DNA of 64,000 nt from Monosporascus cannonballus (lineage: Eukaryota > Ascomycota > Sordariomycetes > Xylariales): the NCBI GenBank assembly GCA_004154925.1, contig QJNS01000067.1, positions 186,001 through 250,000 of the forward strand. The letters run 5' to 3'. The position numbers and the translations under genes are program-made. Of this stretch, positions 22,561 to 36,141 are shown piece by piece (the stretch's first letter is position 1; the number at the start of each line of letters is the position of its first letter). Under the pieces are notes generated by a model. That model was not told where the DNA came from, did no database searches, and saw nothing but the letters and a program-made list of their open reading frames with translations.

Positions 22561-24599
22561 AGTTTTTTAACAGGCGTTAAGCGCCAATAAGGTTTTTAAC
22601 AAATTTCTAAATGTTTTTAAAATCTAAATGTTTTTTTTACTTAATTAAATATTAGGTAAATTAATTTTATTTCCGTATATCGAAAATCTTTTTCAATTCA
22701 TATATTTATTCGTTTTTTATTTTTATATCGTTTTATACCATATATATATTAATTATATTTATTTTTAATTCGAATAAAAAATATAAAAGATTAAATAAAG
22801 TTTAACTTTGGGTAAAAGTTTTAATTAGTAATTAATTTCTAAGATTTTCTTGGCGATTTTATATAAACCGATATATTTAAAATCGAAAGTTTTATTAGAT
22901 CGTTTCATTTATATATTTTTATAATAAAAAAATTATGTTCTTTTTTTCGAAAATTAATCCTTTTAACCTTTTTTAATTATAATATTTGCTTATTAAAATC
23001 CGTACGAATTTTAATTTTATTGTTATTTTTTAATATAATTATTATAATTATTTAATCGTAAAAATGATTTTTATATTAATTAAACCGTTATCGGGTATTT
23101 TTGTATAAACATTTAAATAAAATTAACATTTATATTCGTAAATATTATTTTAATATTTTTAGAGTAATTAATATTATACGCTAATTAATATAATATCGTA
23201 AATAAACCTTTAAAGTTTAATTTATTTATTTCGTTTATTTATTTATTTAAAATTTAAATATATTAAATACTTTATAATTTAAACTGACTTGCGTTATAAA
23301 CCTTGTTAAAATTTAAATACAAACATTAATCCTTTATTTAAAATAACTTTTATTAATAATTCGTATATATTGAAAATAGTATCGTAATATATTTTTATAA
23401 TATAATTTTTTACCGTAACAAATTTAATTATAAACTGGAATATAATTAAATATTATGGTTACTTTGCGATTAATAATAACTGTAATTTTTTTTATGGCTT
23501 ATGTTATCGAACCTTTGTTCTAGCATAAATATTATATTGCCGTATAATTTTCTGTACCGTTAATTTTATTTTAAAAAAAGAATATGTACGTTAAAGCTGT
23601 TTTAAGATTTTGTAAATTTTTAGATATCTATATAGCTAATATTTATGTATATTTCGTATAAAACTTTTCTGACATTTGTCTAGATTTTGTATCTTACTTG
23701 TTTTTTGATTTTCTGGAAAACCATCATTATATTACTAAATTCTTTACTATATATCGAATGGTATTACCCGAATTATCGCAATATATCGTCAACGAAAATA
23801 TCTTTTTGTAATAATATCGAAAATTATATAATTAATTTTGACTAATTTTGTGTCGAAGTTTAATTATTTGCTTAATATATTTGCTTTGTTATTTTTTAAA
23901 CCTTTTTTATAAATAATAACGACATCAAAATTCGTTAATTTTTCCGCGTACCTTAATTATTATCTGATAAGTTCTTTGGTTGTAATAAATCGGGTAAAAT
24001 TTTCATAATCTATATAAATTTTAACTTAATATAAACTTCCTTTTAGGAAATATCTAAACTTTCAGAATACCATAATAATAGCCATAAATTTCTTATTTGA
24101 AATAGCGTAATTAAATTCTGTTTTTTTAGCTTATATAAAAAATTCAATAAAGTACAATTTGCCTTAATTAATTTGTTATCCGATTATTACGCTTAATATA
24201 TAATCCGAAATATTCGGTTATTAATTTAATAAGGGGGTTTAAATTATACATAATTAATACTAGCTTGGTAGTAATTATATTCTTAATATTCTGGAATTCT
24301 TTTTCGATTTTAGGCGTTTATTTAAATTCTTTTTTTTTTCGTAAGGTTAGTTAAAGGTATAATTATTTTACTAAAATTTCAAATAAACTTTCTATAGTAA
24401 TTGGCGAATCCGAAAAATGCCTATACCTCCTTAATTATTGTTAACGTTCATTATTTTATAATTGATGCGATTTTTTTAAGGTCTATCCTAATATATCCTA
24501 TATAATAATATATCCTAGATATTCTATTTTTTATATATAAAATTAACTTTTTTTTACTAACGAATAACCTTATATTTCATATAACTTTAAGAACGTTAT

Positions 24600-24700
24600 A
24601 AACGTATTTTATATGTACTTTTTCCATTTCTTAAAAACTCAGAATGTCGTCGAGATAACAAACGATAAACATATCGAGATATTTTCGTAATACGTAATTA
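24600..24700 (-). pseudogene. RE3 reverse transcriptase relic (YLDD box)
   Basis: On the minus strand the codons for F-I-V-C-Y-L-D-D-I-L occur with YLDD at 24657-24646, the Gypsy reverse-transcriptase active site. Stops flank it. The region between about 23400 and 25900 aligns by eye with the RE1 RT-RNase H-IN region and with decayed RE4 interior. Confidence 0.78.
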
Positions 24701-27700
24701 ACCATCCGTTAGAAAACTATTAGTACGTTCGTAAATCTTATTAACGTAATTAAATATTCGAACAGTTCGTATTTTGTTATAAAACGTATTTTTTATTCGT
24801 ATTTTGTTTTAATCTTAATAAAGTTATATCTATCCCTAAAATCGAATATTATAAATTATTTACTTTTATAAAATCGGTTTTTTATTTTCGTAATTTGAGA
24901 TAAAAATATTTAATCCTTAATAATAATATGATTTAATTATGGATACTTAATTATAAATTAGAACTTTTTATTTTTTTTAAATACGAAAAATATAAGATAT
25001 TTTACTAGTAATTTTAAAAGTCGAATTTAATTTTTCTGTAACCGATTTTCCAGATATTTTTTTAAGAATACGTAATTTATTTTTGTTAAGGTTATAAATA
25101 AAGTAAAACCTTGTCGAAAATCTTTCCTTAAAAATTATCTCATAATTTTATTCGTTATATTCTAATAATTTCGTATGGATCTTTTTTTTAAAAAAAAGTT
25201 GCTTATATTTATAATATTACAATAATATATTAGTTAAATCTTTTAACCTTTGAGGCTATTATTTTATATCGTTATTTAATCATTTTAATTTCGCTTTAAT
25301 AATAATAGCGATATGTTATATTTTTTTTAATATCCGTTTTTTTCTTATATTTTATTCTTTTAGCCACTAAGGTTTTTGTCATATTTTTATATCTGCATTC
25401 GTCGCTATTATTAATCGAATATTAAGACTTTAATCCTTTTTTTTCGTTTATTAATAGAAAATAAAGTGAATTTTACCTGGCCAGTTTTTCTATTAATTAA
25501 AATTTCGTACTGGCGTATTTATAATAATCCTAAGATTATATTGTAATTTCTAAATAAAACGATATCGAAATTAATTATTTGGTATCGTCCTTAAACAAAA
25601 ATTTCGAAGTAATTAATTTCGCATATAATCTTTCAGTTATCGTAAACGAATTCTTAATTTTCGATATTTATCGTTATATAAGATTTCAACTTATATCTCC
25701 ATAATAATTTAAACTTATTAACCATATCTGGTGCAATATAATTCTCGCTTAGAGTTTCATAATATACTATTACGGTTTATTAATACGTTCCGATTCGTAT
25801 ATCTAAAGTAATAAGGTTATTAACGACTTTTATCGTTACGTTTAAAACCTTTTTTGGAAATTCTTTTTAATTTTTTTAGGTTTCGTTATTTTACAAATTT
25901 TTTACACGTATTTTTTTTTAATTTTTATTCGAATTTGTCAAGTTTTATTTATGTTTTGACGTTTAACGCGTTAAATTGTTATATCTGTTATTATTACCAG
26001 CATATTATGTTTTTCGAATTATATTAATTATGTTTTATTTTGTTAAGACTTTTTGCATTAAGTAAATTATTTTTTATGTTCGCGACCATATCCCATTATT
26101 CGTTATTTTAATTATTATTTTAAAAATCTCTTATAAATTAATTTATTCTTTTCTTTATAGCTTTTTTTTATAAAAATTTATAAAAAATATTAACTGAAAA
26201 TAAAAATCTATAATAACTGTTTAATAATATTTTTTATTATACGTTAAAGTAAGTTTTTTTATTTAATAATTATATTATAAAAAATAATAACAGGGGCTTT
26301 TTTACGGCTATTTTTTTCGAACCTATTTTTCATTTCGACCAATTATTAAATATTTCCCGGGGCTATAAATTAAAGATATCGATATTATTATTTATTGTTT
26401 TTATTATTTTCGATACCGTTTTGAAAATCGAATCCTTTATAATCTATGCGAGTAATTTGTTCGTAAATATGTTATTTTTATTTTTCGTAATCGGGATACT
26501 CTCGCCGTCGATAATATGTGGCGTATATTTTGCCGTATCGATTAGGGGTTTCGGGACAGATTTTTTTGTCTAATCCTAGTATTTGCGTAATTCTCCTTAT
26601 AATGCTTTTTGTTATGTTTGTAATGCTTATTAAGCTAATATTTTAGGTTTTCGCATTTTTTATTAACTTTTTCGCTATAGAGAACCTGGTAGGTACTTAG
26701 CCTAAATTATGTTAATAGATTTGCTTCCGTCTTTTTGGTTTTTTCTAGATTATTCTTCCGATATAAGTTTCTAGTTATTTTAACGGGGTTTTTTAAATGC
26801 CTTATATTATGTTGCCTTATATTTTATTTTGTTGCAATTATAATATTTAATCTGGCTTTAGTCCTTTCTATAAATAACTTTTAGTTCCATAAGTTTTAAT
26901 TCTATGCTGTAAAACATATTATTATGCTAAAAAACGTTAATATTAGCCGTATATTAGGGGTTGTTATTTTTTTTTTTCTTTTGATATCTTTAATACGCTA
27001 AACGCACTATCGATTATCGATCTTAATTGCTATAATGATATAATTTAACAAATATTTAGACCGATCAAATTTAAAAAAAACTTTGTATTTTTTTAGACCG
27101 TCGAGAAACATAATTATTAATATTTTTTATTTCTAATTTAGTTTAACGGCTAATTAAATTAGTTTATTACGGTCATTAAATACTGATCTTTTTTATAGTA
27201 ATTATTGAATTTATATTTTAATTTCTATTTTTTCGTTTATGATTTTAAAAACTTTTAATAATACTTATTTAAATTATTTATTATCGTTTTAAATTTGTAT
27301 TATTTTTAGATTTCTTTTTTTAATTAATAAAATAACTTATTTTCTTATAACGGGTTCGAATTAAATAACGGTATTTCCGGTAAATTATCGGATTACGAAT
27401 TCGATTTATATAATAAGTATAATAAGTCGAATAAGAAAGTACCCGAAATATATTCGGCATTAAATTAAAAATAATTATAACTTAATCGAGATTTCATTAG
27501 AAAATTCTAACCTAGAAAATTTAAGAATCTTTTTTAATTTTTTGATAGAATTTAACTAAATAACCTGGCTTACTCGAAAGGGTTTTCTAATTTCGAAAAA
27601 TTTTCTTTTTTTCTTAAGCTTTTTATAAACGGCTTAAAAAGATATCGCGAAATTATTATTATCTTTTTTAAATTAAAAAATGCGCTTATTTATAATATCT

Positions 27701-27873
27701 AGGCGTCGGAAAACTTTTTTGCGAAAAAGGCAAGGTCTATTTTTTCGACTTTATTCCAATATCTGGGTTATCAAGGATCTAGTAAATGGGCTATTCGGGC
27801 TATTTGCTAATAAATATAATGTCGGCGATATTGTTCCAAATTTAACGGTACTTCTGAATAAAAGCTTGTAACG

Positions 27874-28266
27874 TATAACGGCTAAAGGTTTAACCGATTA
27901 TTAAATTTTAATCGTACAAATTTATATTAGCAGAAATATTATATTTTTTTAAATAATAAATAATATAATATATTACGTTTCGTAATTCCAAACATGCTTT
28001 AAATAATAATATTATGTTATAAACTAAAGTTATTTAAATTATAAAAATAATAAATATATATATTTTCGTTTTGGCTTAAGATATTTAAACGGCTTAAACC
28101 CTTAAGTCCATTAAGCCCTTTAAGCTCCTTTGCCGGCTTAAGGGGCATAAAGTGCTTGGCACCTTAAAACCTTTAAGTCGGTTACGTAACATCTTGGCGG
28201 CAGTCGTGTTTTGTTCTTTTGTGGGCCCGACCGTTCGCAAGAAGCCAAGACCGTTAGTTCATAACA
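27874..28266 (-). repeat. RE3 5' LTR (right end)
   Basis: 393 bp, the same length as its partner. The U3 half (28080-28266) is strikingly GC-rich and unmutated while the R-U5 half (27874-28080) is AT-shifted, so RIP has hit the two halves unequally. Confidence 0.9.
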
Positions 28267-28271
28267 CACAC

Positions 28272-28506
28272 GCCTTTTTTCATATGCGGCCTCTTCAGAA
28301 CGCATGTAACCCTTTGACGACAAACGCCCTAGTTTTAACATAGTGAGCTTGCGAACGAAGAGGATGAGGGTTATTGTGTCGAAAATCCCGCTTCCCTTAG
28401 AACCGACTGCCGTATTTTAATTGTGGCATATGATAAATAGGAAGGTTTTGGCAATATATGCCGCAACCTTGCCGCCATCCGGCAAGTTAAAACGAGGGCA
28501 TATTGT
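28272..28506. other. Unmutated spacer between RE3 and RE4
   Basis: 235 bp of GC-balanced, apparently single-copy sequence, the original genomic target region into which RE3 and RE4 inserted side by side. No gene is recognised. Confidence 0.6.
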
Positions 28507-28511
28507 GCTTA

Positions 28512-28881
28512 TGTAACGGCTAGAGGGTTTAACCAACCATTAAACCTTCGTCGTAAGGATTTATGTTGGCAGGAATATCGTAGAATTTTAAGCAATAAAT
28601 AACTTAGTTACGTTTCTTAATACTAAGAGCATTTTGAGTAACAAATTATTATTGTAAGCTGGTATTATTGGAATAACGGATTTAACGAATATAAATATTT
28701 TTTTGTACGTTAATTAATTTCGTATTAAATTTTAAAATTATTACACATCTAATTTTCTTTTAAATACGATTAATTTTATATGGATTTATTTATATTTAGC
28801 GCTAAAAAAGATTCAAAATACGTAATTCGGTTATGTAAATCCGACCGTTCCTTGCAACCAGCCTTAGTTCGAGACGCAATA
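28512..28881 (-). repeat. RE4 left LTR
   Basis: 370 bp. Its first part resembles the RE3 and RE1 R-U5 (GGTTTAACCAACCATTAAAC). Its last part shares the CGACCGTT..GCA..AGCC block with the RE3 U3 but is otherwise distinct. Confidence 0.85.
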
Positions 28882-29855
28882 CTTTGTTTTTCTTTTACAT
28901 ATTATAAATATTATTTAATAAATTCTTTAATCGTAATAAGACCAATAAAATTTTAATAATTCGTATAAATTTTAAATCCATATAAATTTCTATTAAGAAA
29001 TATTTAAGCTTTTTTAAAAAGATTATAAAAACCATAAATTCTTTATTTTATAGTTTATAATTAAAATTAGAGTTTTCACTTTTATAACAAATACTTTAAA
29101 ATAAATTTTCCTCAATTACTGTATTATTAAATTGCTATATTTCATATATAATTTGAACTATCGATTGTTAATTTAAGACAATATATTAAATTGTATATAA
29201 TTAACATTAATTTGTTCACCATTATATTCTTAGGTTTTTAAAATATTGTTGTTATTTATAACCGTTATTTATATTTCTTTAAAATACGACTAATTAAAAA
29301 ACTTTTATATTTTTAATTTATGTTTAACGTTTATTATTTTATAATTCTAACTGTTTTCTAAAAACTATTTTAATCAATATCAATATAATAATACGATTTT
29401 AATACTTTATGTTTTGGTTGCGAATTTCAATGTTTAAAATTAATTTATAATTTAATATTTTATAAAAGTTAAAAAACATTATAAATATATATATATATAT
29501 ATATTATTTATAAACACTTTATTAACATATCGCAGTTTTTAAAATAACGTATTATAATTTATTAAATTTAATAAAATGAATTTTATATTTTCGTAGTTGC
29601 GAATAATATTATTTAATATCTAATAATAATATTCTTAAACTATTTATAATTAACTAGAAACACTAATTTCTTATTTTTCTTAAATATAAAATGAATAAAA
29701 TACTTTCCCGGTAACTGTAAAAAATAAATTTAATCTTTTTATAATCGAGTTTTTCGATGTGTTTTAAAAACGTATAATATGTTTTTATTAAAATTATAAT
29801 AAGATAAAACTTTATAAATCGTTTTTTAAAATTATTTTATAATTTTATTCGCCAT

Positions 29856-29988
29856 TTTTACGATCTGAGCAACGTAACGAGTAGCGCCAGCTCTTATACA
29901 GCTGTAAGCACTAGGATGATTACCACAATTGCAATCATTCTACTGATCTTTTGCTTTGGTGGCGTAATGGCATAGTGCATCTATAACA
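29856..29988 (+). repeat. 133-bp mini solo LTR (copy m2) inserted in RE4
   Basis: Homologous to the 10270-10414 element over its 3' ~100 bp, with shared blocks ACAGCTGTAAGCACTAGGAT and GATCTTTTGC and differences there that are nearly all transitions. It ends CTATAACA. The flanks are GCCAT (29851-29855) and GCTAT (29989-29993), a 5-bp duplication differing by one C/T change. The equivalent uninterrupted site in RE3 is GTTAT at 25154-25158. The 5' third differs from m1 by indels. Confidence 0.75.
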
Positions 29989-30029
29989 GCTATATTTGAA
30001 TAATTCTATTTATATTTATATTATTATAC

Positions 30030-30406
30030 TATTACAGGAATAAGGGCTCCTATCTCTAAAAGACCTACCTTTAAGGTCTAACGCGGACCTGTTATAGCAA
30101 AACCTCGAATAGGAAAACTTGGCTTTCGAAATGATCTAATTAATTGAAATAATCTAAGTAGTTTGGGACCAGATAATATAAATTATATAAATCACATATA
30201 TCTACGATATATTTACTTTAAAAATTACGATATATAATATATTAATTTTTTTATATAAATAATATCTACTCAATTCCGCTTTTTCATTATTAATTTAAGT
30301 TTATAGCTAATGGCAATTTAATTTTATCTTAGTATTATCTGGAAATTAAAACCTTATTTTGAATAGTATTTATATCTCTGGATATTTATATAATAAATTC
30401 GTTATA
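30030..30406 (+). repeat. RE5 5' LTR
   Basis: 377 bp, TATTACAGGAA to TTCGTTATA. It lacks about 45 bp present in the 3' copy (the part before TACCTGCAAATCAAGAC-like sequence) and shows transitions throughout. Confidence 0.82.
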
Positions 30407-31384
30407 TTTAAATAATTTTGTAATTAAGAGCAGACGAATAATTTTCGAGCCAATTATAATATATGTTTTCTTAAATTTAATGTAAACGGTAATATAAAAT
30501 AACGTTTAAAAAATAAATAAAAAGTCTAATCGGCGTTGTTAATTAATGAAGAAATAATAACCAATTTAAATCATTTATCCCTTTTTAAAACGGTTTTAGA
30601 ATTTATTAATAATATAGCTCCTTTTATTATTCAATTATAAAAAGGTCCATTATATTCGCAACCTTAATAACAACTTACCCCGGCCCCTAAGAACATTATT
30701 AAGGTCTAGGAATAGGAATTAAAGAAAAAAGTGGCTAAAAAGAAAGTTAAGGAAAAATACCCAGCTAGAATTTAGAAGAAAAAGGAAAAAGAACTTATTA
30801 TGGAAAAAAAATTAAACTTTTTGACCTAGAAGGTCCAAAGTTTGGAAAAAGAGAATACTCAATTTACTAAGGAAAAGAAACCGAGTTTTCTCCAACTTAG
30901 CTTCGCTAAAGGACGAAATTAAAGAAGTGGTTACCGACGACCTTTATTTGGCGCAAAACTAATATAAGAAAAAATTTCGATTCTGTCTTTATTGGATATA
31001 AGCTAAATACGAAAAAGAATTATTCTATTATTTAATTACTATAGAATACCAAACGTCAAAGGTTATAAGCCAACCCCTTTTAAACCTTATAATAAATCTA
31101 AGAACTCAAACGGATTTTTAGTTTAGGCTCGATTTTACTTTAAATTTTACGAAAGTTTTTTAACGAAAAACTACCAAAAGGTAATAGCTATTCTTTAGTT
31201 AGCAACAGGACGAATTCGCTAATAATTCGAACCCATTTTGATAAATTACCTGAAAAAGTACCTAAAAAGTTTTCTGATCTTATTAATTATATTTTCAACA
31301 AATACGATCATTGGGAAAAAAAGAATGCAAGCTTTATTTAAAAATTCAAATAAAAAATAATATGCAAATAAATAACTTTATTCT

Positions 31385-31654
31385 TTGCGATCAATTAAAT
31401 TATCGTTCAAATATACGACTAAGTTTAATCGCTTGGTAATTATTTTTAACATTTTGAAAAACGTATTATTTTATTTTTGTTTTAACGATCCAAAACCTAA
31501 AATTAAAAATAAAGTATATATAAACTCTAAAATAAAATCCTGTACAAAATATTCAAATAAGATTATTATTGCCAACCGACGTACTTTTAATTGGTACCTG
31601 GAAAAAAAGAAACCGGCAAACGAAATAACGATAAAAACTTTAATAACCGAATGA
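31385..31654 (+). pseudogene. RE5 Gag relic
   Basis: An 89-codon open fragment (K-F-N-R-L-V-I-I-F-N-I-L-K-N-V-L-F-Y) that aligns with the RE6 frame at 44524-44811 (K-F-N-R-L-A-V-I-L-N-L-L-K-N-A-L-F-Y-F-Y). Position after the 5' LTR, similarity to the retrotransposon Gag helical region, and a decayed CCHC zinc knuckle (C-F-N-Y-S-K-K-G-Y-F at ~31732, with Cys and His turned to Tyr by G-to-A and C-to-T) about 80 bp downstream support Gag. Truncated and not functional. Confidence 0.68.
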
Positions 31655-33801
31655 AGAAAAATAAAGATAAGCCTTAGAAAAAGCAAATTCCATTTTAAAA
31701 GAATTTAAAATAAATAAGTTCAAAATAAAGTGTTTTAATTATAGTAAAAAGGGGTATTTCAAAAATAAATATTATGTTCCTACTAAAAGGAGTTCTAAAA
31801 AAGAAGGGATTCCATAGCCTTAAAAGAAAGCCAGAACGGCTAAACAAGAAACTGACAATAAGGTTAAAAAAAGAAAAAAGTTAGTTCGATTTTCTTTCAG
31901 CTAGAATTCATTATTACCATTACTATTTAGACTCAGAACGACGTTCCCAAGTACGAGACCTATTCTATTTACTAGGACTTTAAGGTTAGAGCTTATAGGT
32001 ATTATCTAAGATAAACAGCTTTTAGAGTAGTTATAAAACTAGAATACCTTTGCCATCTTAACGTACAAAGATACAAGATATACGATAAAAACGGCCAGTT
32101 TCGACTAGATATTAACGATTATCGATAATTATCCCCGGAGCTTTATAAGCTCCTACAGTGTGTTATTTGTTAGAAAATATTATTAATAAATCTTTACGAT
32201 TTATTATATTTTATTATTTGTTATTACGATAACTGCCGTATCAATTTTAGAATTAAGAAAAATAACGATTTTTAACCCTAATAAAACGAAACATTATTCA
32301 CAAAATCAGATAACAAATACCGATATATAAAGATTTTACGGTAGTCAAAATATCTGAGGTCCTATTATTTACATCCCGAATTAAAATAAAGCTAAAGGAC
32401 TATATTCCAAGGATGCTTATATTATTTTCTGATACTTTGCGTTTAATATAAGCTCCTAAATATAGAAACACCCTTTTCAAAAATTCTTTTTTTTGATCTC
32501 ATAAATTGAAAAATATAAAACCAAAGAGTAAGCTAGGAAAAAAAAGGTTCTTCCTTGCCAGTAATAAACCCAGTTTCGACAACCTAATGCAAATACGGCA
32601 AAAAGATATAGTTCCGATACAAAAACGATTAATATATCAAATACGCTATTAAAAAGGCCCGCAAATAAAGATTTGCTTAAATAAGACGATATCAAAAATC
32701 GAAAAACTTTGACGGCTTGCGAAATTAAGGTATCGAAAAGCCCCGGCTTATAAAACCTTATACGAAGTAACGAAAGAAATACGTAACTAGATTAAGATTT
32801 CTTTTTAATATAAAAACAAAATATTTAAAGCTGTAATTAATTCAGAAATAAAAAGTACTTTTATTTCTTTTACGATAACAAAGAAATATTAAATTTCTAG
32901 GAGATATAAATTAAAGTTTTACAAATTACGTACTATGAACGAAAACGTATTTACTTACGAAAATAAACGAATTCTTCAGAAAATAACAGAATTTCCTATA
33001 AAAATTCAAGAGTACTAAAAATGCATTTCGCTAAATATCGCTGATATTTCAAGATACTATATTATTTTAGGCTAATTTGACTGTATTTTAAAACTTTACA
33101 GATTAATTAAAAAAGAAAAAAAATATTTTTGGAAAGACAAAATAAAGATACTTTACGAAAACGACCGAGAAATTTATTTTATTATTAACAAAGTACGAAA
33201 TCTTAATTAAGCTTTTGCGATAACTAATAAAATATGAAGAATTTAAAAAATTATATAAATATAAAAAGGATTACGAATTACTTTTTTATAATTAATAAGA
33301 TTATTAAATATTTAGAAAAAAAGAATATTATTTTAGATTTTATATAATTTACGATATAAATTCTAAAAAGTTTAAGGCCTTATAAAAAGGCATATAACTT
33401 AATTTAAAGAAAAAGCATATCTAATTTTTTAACTTTTGTGTTGGATATTCCGTTTTTATAATTCCAAAAACAAAAAATAACAAATAAAAATCGATAAAAA
33501 CAGAAATCTTATTTATCGAAAAATAATAGACTCTAAATAATTAAACGATATTATTATTAAGAACGGATATTCCTTAACTTTTATAAACACCTGGAAAAAA
33601 ATATTAACAAAACTAAGTGGTTTAAAGGATTTAATTTCCGAAGCGGTTATTACTGTATCAAAATGACTAAAAGAGAAAAATGAAAAACGGTATTTAGAAT
33701 AATATACGGACTTTATAAATACCGAATAATACCTATGAGATTTATCAACGCCCTTGCCAGTTTTCAAAATTTAGTTATGATTATTCTTCGATAATTCTTG
33801 G

Positions 33802-33900
33802 ACAAATTCGTATTTGTTTACCTCGACGATATTTTTATTTATTTTGAAACTTTAAAAAAAAGCATAAGAAATATGTCGCTTAAGTACTTAAAACTCTAAA
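33802..33900 (+). pseudogene. RE5 reverse transcriptase relic (YLDD box)
   Basis: The frame reads D-K-F-V-F-V-Y-L-D-D-I-F-I-Y followed by E-T-L-K-K-K-H-K-K-Y, almost identical to the RE6 copy at 42175-42375. The catalytic aspartates are intact, but stops interrupt the frame on both sides. Confidence 0.82.
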
Positions 33901-35018
33901 CGAGGCGAATATTCAAGTCAACCTAGCAAAAAGCGTATGATATATATAAAAGCTGGATTTTTTGGGATTTATTTTTACATTCGATCAAATTCAGATTTAA
34001 CCTTTCAAATTGAAAGGAATGAAGGACTGGCCCATCCTTAATAAGACGACCGTTATAAATATCCGACAAATCTTAGGATTTATAGGTTATATACGTAATT
34101 TAATTAAGGAATACGGAGATATAATTAGGCTATTAATAAAACTTCTTACCAAAAAAATACGTTGAGAAAAAATTCGAATTACTAGAAAAAACTAAAGAAG
34201 TATTCCGAATATTAAAAGAAAAAATTACTAATAGACTTATCGTAAAAATGCCTAATTTAAAGAAAACAAAACGCTTAAAAACAAACGTTTCAGATTACGC
34301 CTTAAATGTTATTCTAGAATAATAAAAAACTAATAATAAATGATATTCTATAGTATATTATTCTAAGGCATTACGAAATGCAAAACTTAGATATCCGATT
34401 TACGATAAAAAAACTACTAGCGATTATTAATGCTTTTAAAAAATGGAAATTATTTTTTAACGAAATAAAAAAAGATCTTTCAATATTTATTTTAATTACA
34501 AAAATCTTATCCGATTTATAAGGGCATAAGAATTAAATAAACGATATAAGATTAGAATAATTCTTTTATTAAAATTTGATATTAGAATATGATATATCAA
34601 AGAAAAGGAAATTATTTAGGCGGATAATTTTAGTCGTAAAAAAGATTACAATTTCAAAGTTTTTAAAAAGAATATGTAAATACTATAGTATAATAGGGAT
34701 AATATCGTATAATTATATAAAATACTAAAAAAATTAACTTTCAAATTTTTAATATAATTTCTGAACTTTTACGATATTAAGGAATAATAAAAGGTTTATT
34801 AGCTAAATGAATAGCTAAAAGATTAGTTAATATACTATGGTAAATTTATATTCTTAAGAGTTAATAAAAACAGTTCGTAAAGGAATTTTACGAAACCTTA
34901 TTATATAGATATTAAGGAATTTATAAAATTACTAGACAGCTATAAAAAATACGATTTTTCAAAGTTACGCCGTATAATTCAAATAACTGTCAAAGACTGC
35001 AATATTCGCAATACGGTT

Positions 35019-35090
35019 AAGGTGGCGCGCCATAAACCTTAGGAGTTATTATAACCAATTAATATTTCTAATAAAGTCTGATATACTATA
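35019..35090 (+). pseudogene. RE5 integrase relic (RHKP linker)
   Basis: Reads K-V-A-R-H-K-P then a TAA and E-L-L, the conserved linker after the integrase zinc domain. It lies 1.2 kb after the reverse transcriptase motif, as expected for Gypsy order. GGTGGCGCGCC in this stretch is an unusually GC-rich remnant. Confidence 0.68.
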
Positions 35091-36141
35091 ATTTAAGATT
35101 TTATTATTAATTTATCTTTATTTAAAACCCTATTTACTAAAAGTAAATATAACGGAATGTGAGTAATTATTAATAACTTTATAAAGTATGAGTATTTTTT
35201 AATTTTTTTAAAGGAAATGCGATAGCAAAATACTTAATTAATATTTTTATTAAATATTACTTCGATAAGCATAAAATATTAAAAATTATTTTCAATAAAG
35301 ATACGTTTTTAATTTCACAATTTAATATTAGCTTTTTCAAATAAATAGATATTAAGCTTAAGTTTTTAACAGCCTAATACTTTTAAACGGATAGCTAAAC
35401 GAAAAAATTAAACGAAATTTTTAAATAATATTTTCGAAATTAGGTTAATTACTGATAAAATAATAAGGTAAAGTTTGTATTATTAATATAGATCCCCTAT
35501 AATATATCTATTAACGAAAATATAAATATATCTCTATATATAGCTATATACGAATATAAGACAAAAGCAAAACGACTTAAATAACTACTTAATAAAATAC
35601 TAGAAGTTATTACGATTACTTTAAACGGGTAAAAATGATAATAAAAATCAAAATAATTTAAGCTCGTTTCTAGAACTAATTATAGTTTTTTAAATAAAAA
35701 ATAATCTAATATTACAATAAAACAATTAAGAGATTAATTTTGTCGAAAGAAAATAAGATTTATTTATTACGCCAAAGATAAAACTCAACCTTAATTATCT
35801 TATAAATTAAAATAAAAAAACTTAACGATAAATTTAATTTTAAAAAACTTGGCCCATTTAGAATTAACGAAACTATTTTTAAAACTATTATAGGATTATC
35901 GTTACGTAAAAATATAAAATATATCCTGTTTTTTTATATTTTTTTAAAACCAATACTTAAAAACGATCCATTAAAAATAACCTTAAAAATTAAAAAGAAC
36001 TTTAACGAAAACGAAATCAAACGAATACTAGATTTTAAAATAATTAAAAGCAAAGTTTAGTACTTAATTAAATAAAAGAATTACTTATTTAAAAAAACAT
36101 ATAAAAACTATTTAATTACTTAACGAATACGATAAACCTGG

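Larger units (their letters stand above)
21547..28266 (-). mobile_element. RE3: full-length Ty3/Gypsy retrotransposon, RIP-mutated
   Basis: 6720 bp, with two 393-bp LTRs (21547-21939, 27874-28266) and the exact target duplication CACAC (21542-21546, 28267-28271). Orientation is minus: the YLDD codons of reverse transcriptase lie at 24657-24646 on the minus strand, and a minus-strand purine tract (complement of 21940-21955) borders the left LTR. The leader next to the right LTR is homologous to the RE1 leader (5498-5640). No other element interrupts it, so it serves as the unbroken reference for the insertions seen in RE1 and RE4. Confidence 0.92.
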
